Below, piece by piece: positions 62,349-64,000 of a stretch of 64,000 bases of DNA. Origin of the DNA: Sinonovacula constricta (lineage: Eukaryota; Mollusca; Bivalvia; Cardiida; Solecurtidae). Positions within the stretch are counted from its first letter, which is position 1. Each line of letters begins with the position of its first letter. The stretch lies in assembly GCA_007844125.1 (NCBI GenBank), contig CM017573.1:7402552-7466551 (forward strand), in the 5' to 3' direction. A program made the translations under genes and the position numbers. The notes below the pieces were generated by a model. The model did no database searches. It saw only the letters and a program-made list of their open reading frames with translations, and had not been told where the DNA came from.

Positions 62349-62420
62349 CCTTTATTTGTATTGAGAGTCAAGACAACAAATACATGACTATTAAAATCAT
62401 AGGAATGTAAGAATCTTGTT

Positions 62421-64000
62421 GGCAGAAGCTGTAATGTTAATACTTCTGTGGACAGCAAAGCAACGTTTGCACTCTTTTTGTTCCCGAGAAGCAATACTTA
62501 TAATTAAACTCCAAATGCATGTGCTAACTGAACATTGTTTCACTTTCACCTAAAGTTTTTATTAACACAGTTTGTTTGATAGAAAAACATTCAGGAAGTG
62601 CGAGGTTGGAGCGCATCACAAACCAGTTTTAGCACCATAGTCGGTCCTTTTGCCGACAAACCGTTCCAAGGCTATGACTGATGTTTTTTCTTTTTGTGTG
62701 TCATGTCTCGTCTCTGTGTTTTTGTCATATTTAAATTTATCATGTTTGCCTTTGTCTAGCAGTAGATTAAGTTTTAATATCTGTGGAAACTTTGATAGGG
62801 CCTTTTCTTATTTACCTCTATAGGAAGGGAAAATATATAAGACAAATGATATGCATTTGGTACTGAAGTAGAATGAATAAAACGAGAGTTCAGAGGAATA
62901 ATGTAAAAAAAATCGAGAGACCTTGAAAAGTAGAAGAATGGGCCAAGTGACAAGGATATTGATGGAACGCAAACATCTATTTTGATTGCACACAATTCGT
63001 ATTAAGGAAAGTGTTGTTATGAGTTCGATTGGAATAGAGTTTCAAATTAGCACATTGAGACATCTGAGTTGATTTATGTATCATGCGCATGCTATCCCAG
63101 CGACTTATTTTGCATGCATCGCAGATATTTGGATCTTACTTTTATTTTATGAGGACATGGAAACCAAATTACTGATGCATGAGCAACATAAAAAACTATT
63201 TCGTTAAATTTAAATGAAAGATGGTCCTTGCCGTCTGGTAATGTACATAAAAGTATACAGTTCAACAGCACACCACAATAATTTTAAGTAAAATACTTAA
63301 ATGAATACAGTTCAACAGCATTTCACAATAATTGCAAGTAATATACTTAAAGGTATATAAATCAACAGCACTCCACAATAATTGTAGGTAATACTATTAA
63401 AGGTATACAGTTCAACTGCACTTCATAATAATTGTAAGTAATATAATTTAAGGCATACAGTTCAACAGCACTCCACAATAATTGTAAGTAATATAATTAA
63501 AGGTATACAGTTCAACAGCACTCAACAATAATTGTAGGTAATATAATTAAAGGTATACAACTCAACAGCACTCCACAATAATTGTAAGTAATACAATTAA
63601 AGGTATACAGTTCAACAGCACTCCACAATAATTGTAGGTAATATAATTAAAGGTAATACAGTTCAACAGCACTCCACAATAATTGTAAGTAATATAATTA
63701 AAGGTATACAGTTCAACAGCACTTCATGATCTTATATACAGAGAGTAAAAAACTTGTAACATGATCATATATCAACATATGTGCACTTTAATAATCAAAC
63801 AAAGACTTTTTCCGAAATGTTAAAAATAAGAAAATAAGTATGTCAATGTCCTTTGAGCATTGCAACATATAACAAACGCTGCAAAGGCACCTTTATCATG
63901 TGTCTGTCTTTGCAAATTTAGCAAATGCTACAACAATTAAAGCATGTGGAATGTTGATGTTTTATCGGATACAGCGGTTCACTTACACGCGTAAGAAACA
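62421..64000. repeat. Tandem segmental duplication unit, partial copy 3
   Basis: The first ~1.6 kb of a third unit, cut by the window end. It follows copy 1 positions 1-1680 with roughly 2 percent differences, clearly closer than to copy 2; for example it shares the GTAATGTTAATACTTCTGTGG string with copy 1, where copy 2 reads differently. It ends before any gene. Confidence 0.9.
63245..63727. repeat. 50-bp minisatellite (unit 3, 10 repeats)
   Basis: Same repeat unit, ten copies; the order of variants follows unit 1. Confidence 0.92.

Larger units (their letters stand above)
31362..62420. repeat. Tandem segmental duplication unit, copy 2
   Basis: Begins with the same sequence as position 1 (GGCAGAAGCTG) and runs collinearly with copy 1 until that sequence recurs at 62421. 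It holds the second receptor gene (56412-61559). Differences from copy 1 include a (CT)n(GT)n tract at 32956-33311, a 707-bp solo LTR at 45035-45741, and extra segments at about 50037-50455 and 52790-53310. Confidence 0.93.

Noticed and set aside
62421..64000. A third receptor gene
   Set aside because: Only the first ~1.6 kb of unit 3 is in the window; the gene would lie beyond its end.

Overview
The window is nuclear DNA from an animal. It is AT-rich, carries no bacterial gene organisation, and is packed with tRNA-derived SINEs, solo LTRs, minisatellites and microsatellites. The only intact protein-coding gene, present twice, is a three-exon aminergic G-protein-coupled receptor with standard GT-AG introns. 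The SINE types (tails such as AACACCAAACAAAACAAA and CCCAATAAACAAAC), the abundant dispersed repeat and the receptor type point to a mollusc, probably a bivalve. That placement is inference, since no species marker was seen.

Layout. The window is a tandem array of a ~31 kb unit: copy 1 at 1-31361, copy 2 at 31362-62420, and the first ~1.6 kb of copy 3 at 62421-64000. The unit edges are arbitrary, because the window starts inside the array. In the ~1.6 kb where all three can be compared, copy 3 resembles copy 1 more than copy 2, which suggests an A-B-A arrangement or an assembly effect. Each unit reads, left to right: a dispersed repeat and a 50-bp minisatellite; a SINE sitting in an ~84-bp tandem array; an ATATGGAAATATCTGG minisatellite; a region with a hammerhead-like stem-loop and twin CREs; a ~1.5 kb block (doubled in copy 1 only); about 4 kb of anonymous DNA; an old solo LTR; a decayed receptor exon; a SINE with a (TAG)n tract; a GC-box/CCAAT/CRE island; further SINEs; and finally the receptor gene on the minus strand.

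Receptor genes. Joining exons 1, 2 and 3 in matching phases gives 529 residues in each copy. The protein has all hallmarks of an alpha-1-adrenergic-like or octopamine-like receptor: Asp3.32, DRY, Ser5.42 and Ser5.46, CWxP, NPxxY and a C-terminal PDZ ligand. By eye the two copies differ by 9 amino acids and about 28 synonymous changes, so both appear to be under purifying selection and are probably functional. Four of the nine replacements fall in residues 185-225 (extracellular loop 2 to the end of TM5). An older remnant of exon 2, with a frameshift shared by both units, lies about 9.4 kb downstream of each gene and shows that this receptor locus has duplicated before.

Copy-specific changes include a 707-bp solo LTR in copy 2 with three heat-shock-element clusters above its TATA box, about 0.9 kb of extra DNA including a SINE in copy 1, a (CT)n(GT)n tract in copy 2, and different repeat counts in several tandem arrays. 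No other protein-coding gene, tRNA, rRNA or CRISPR array could be supported.
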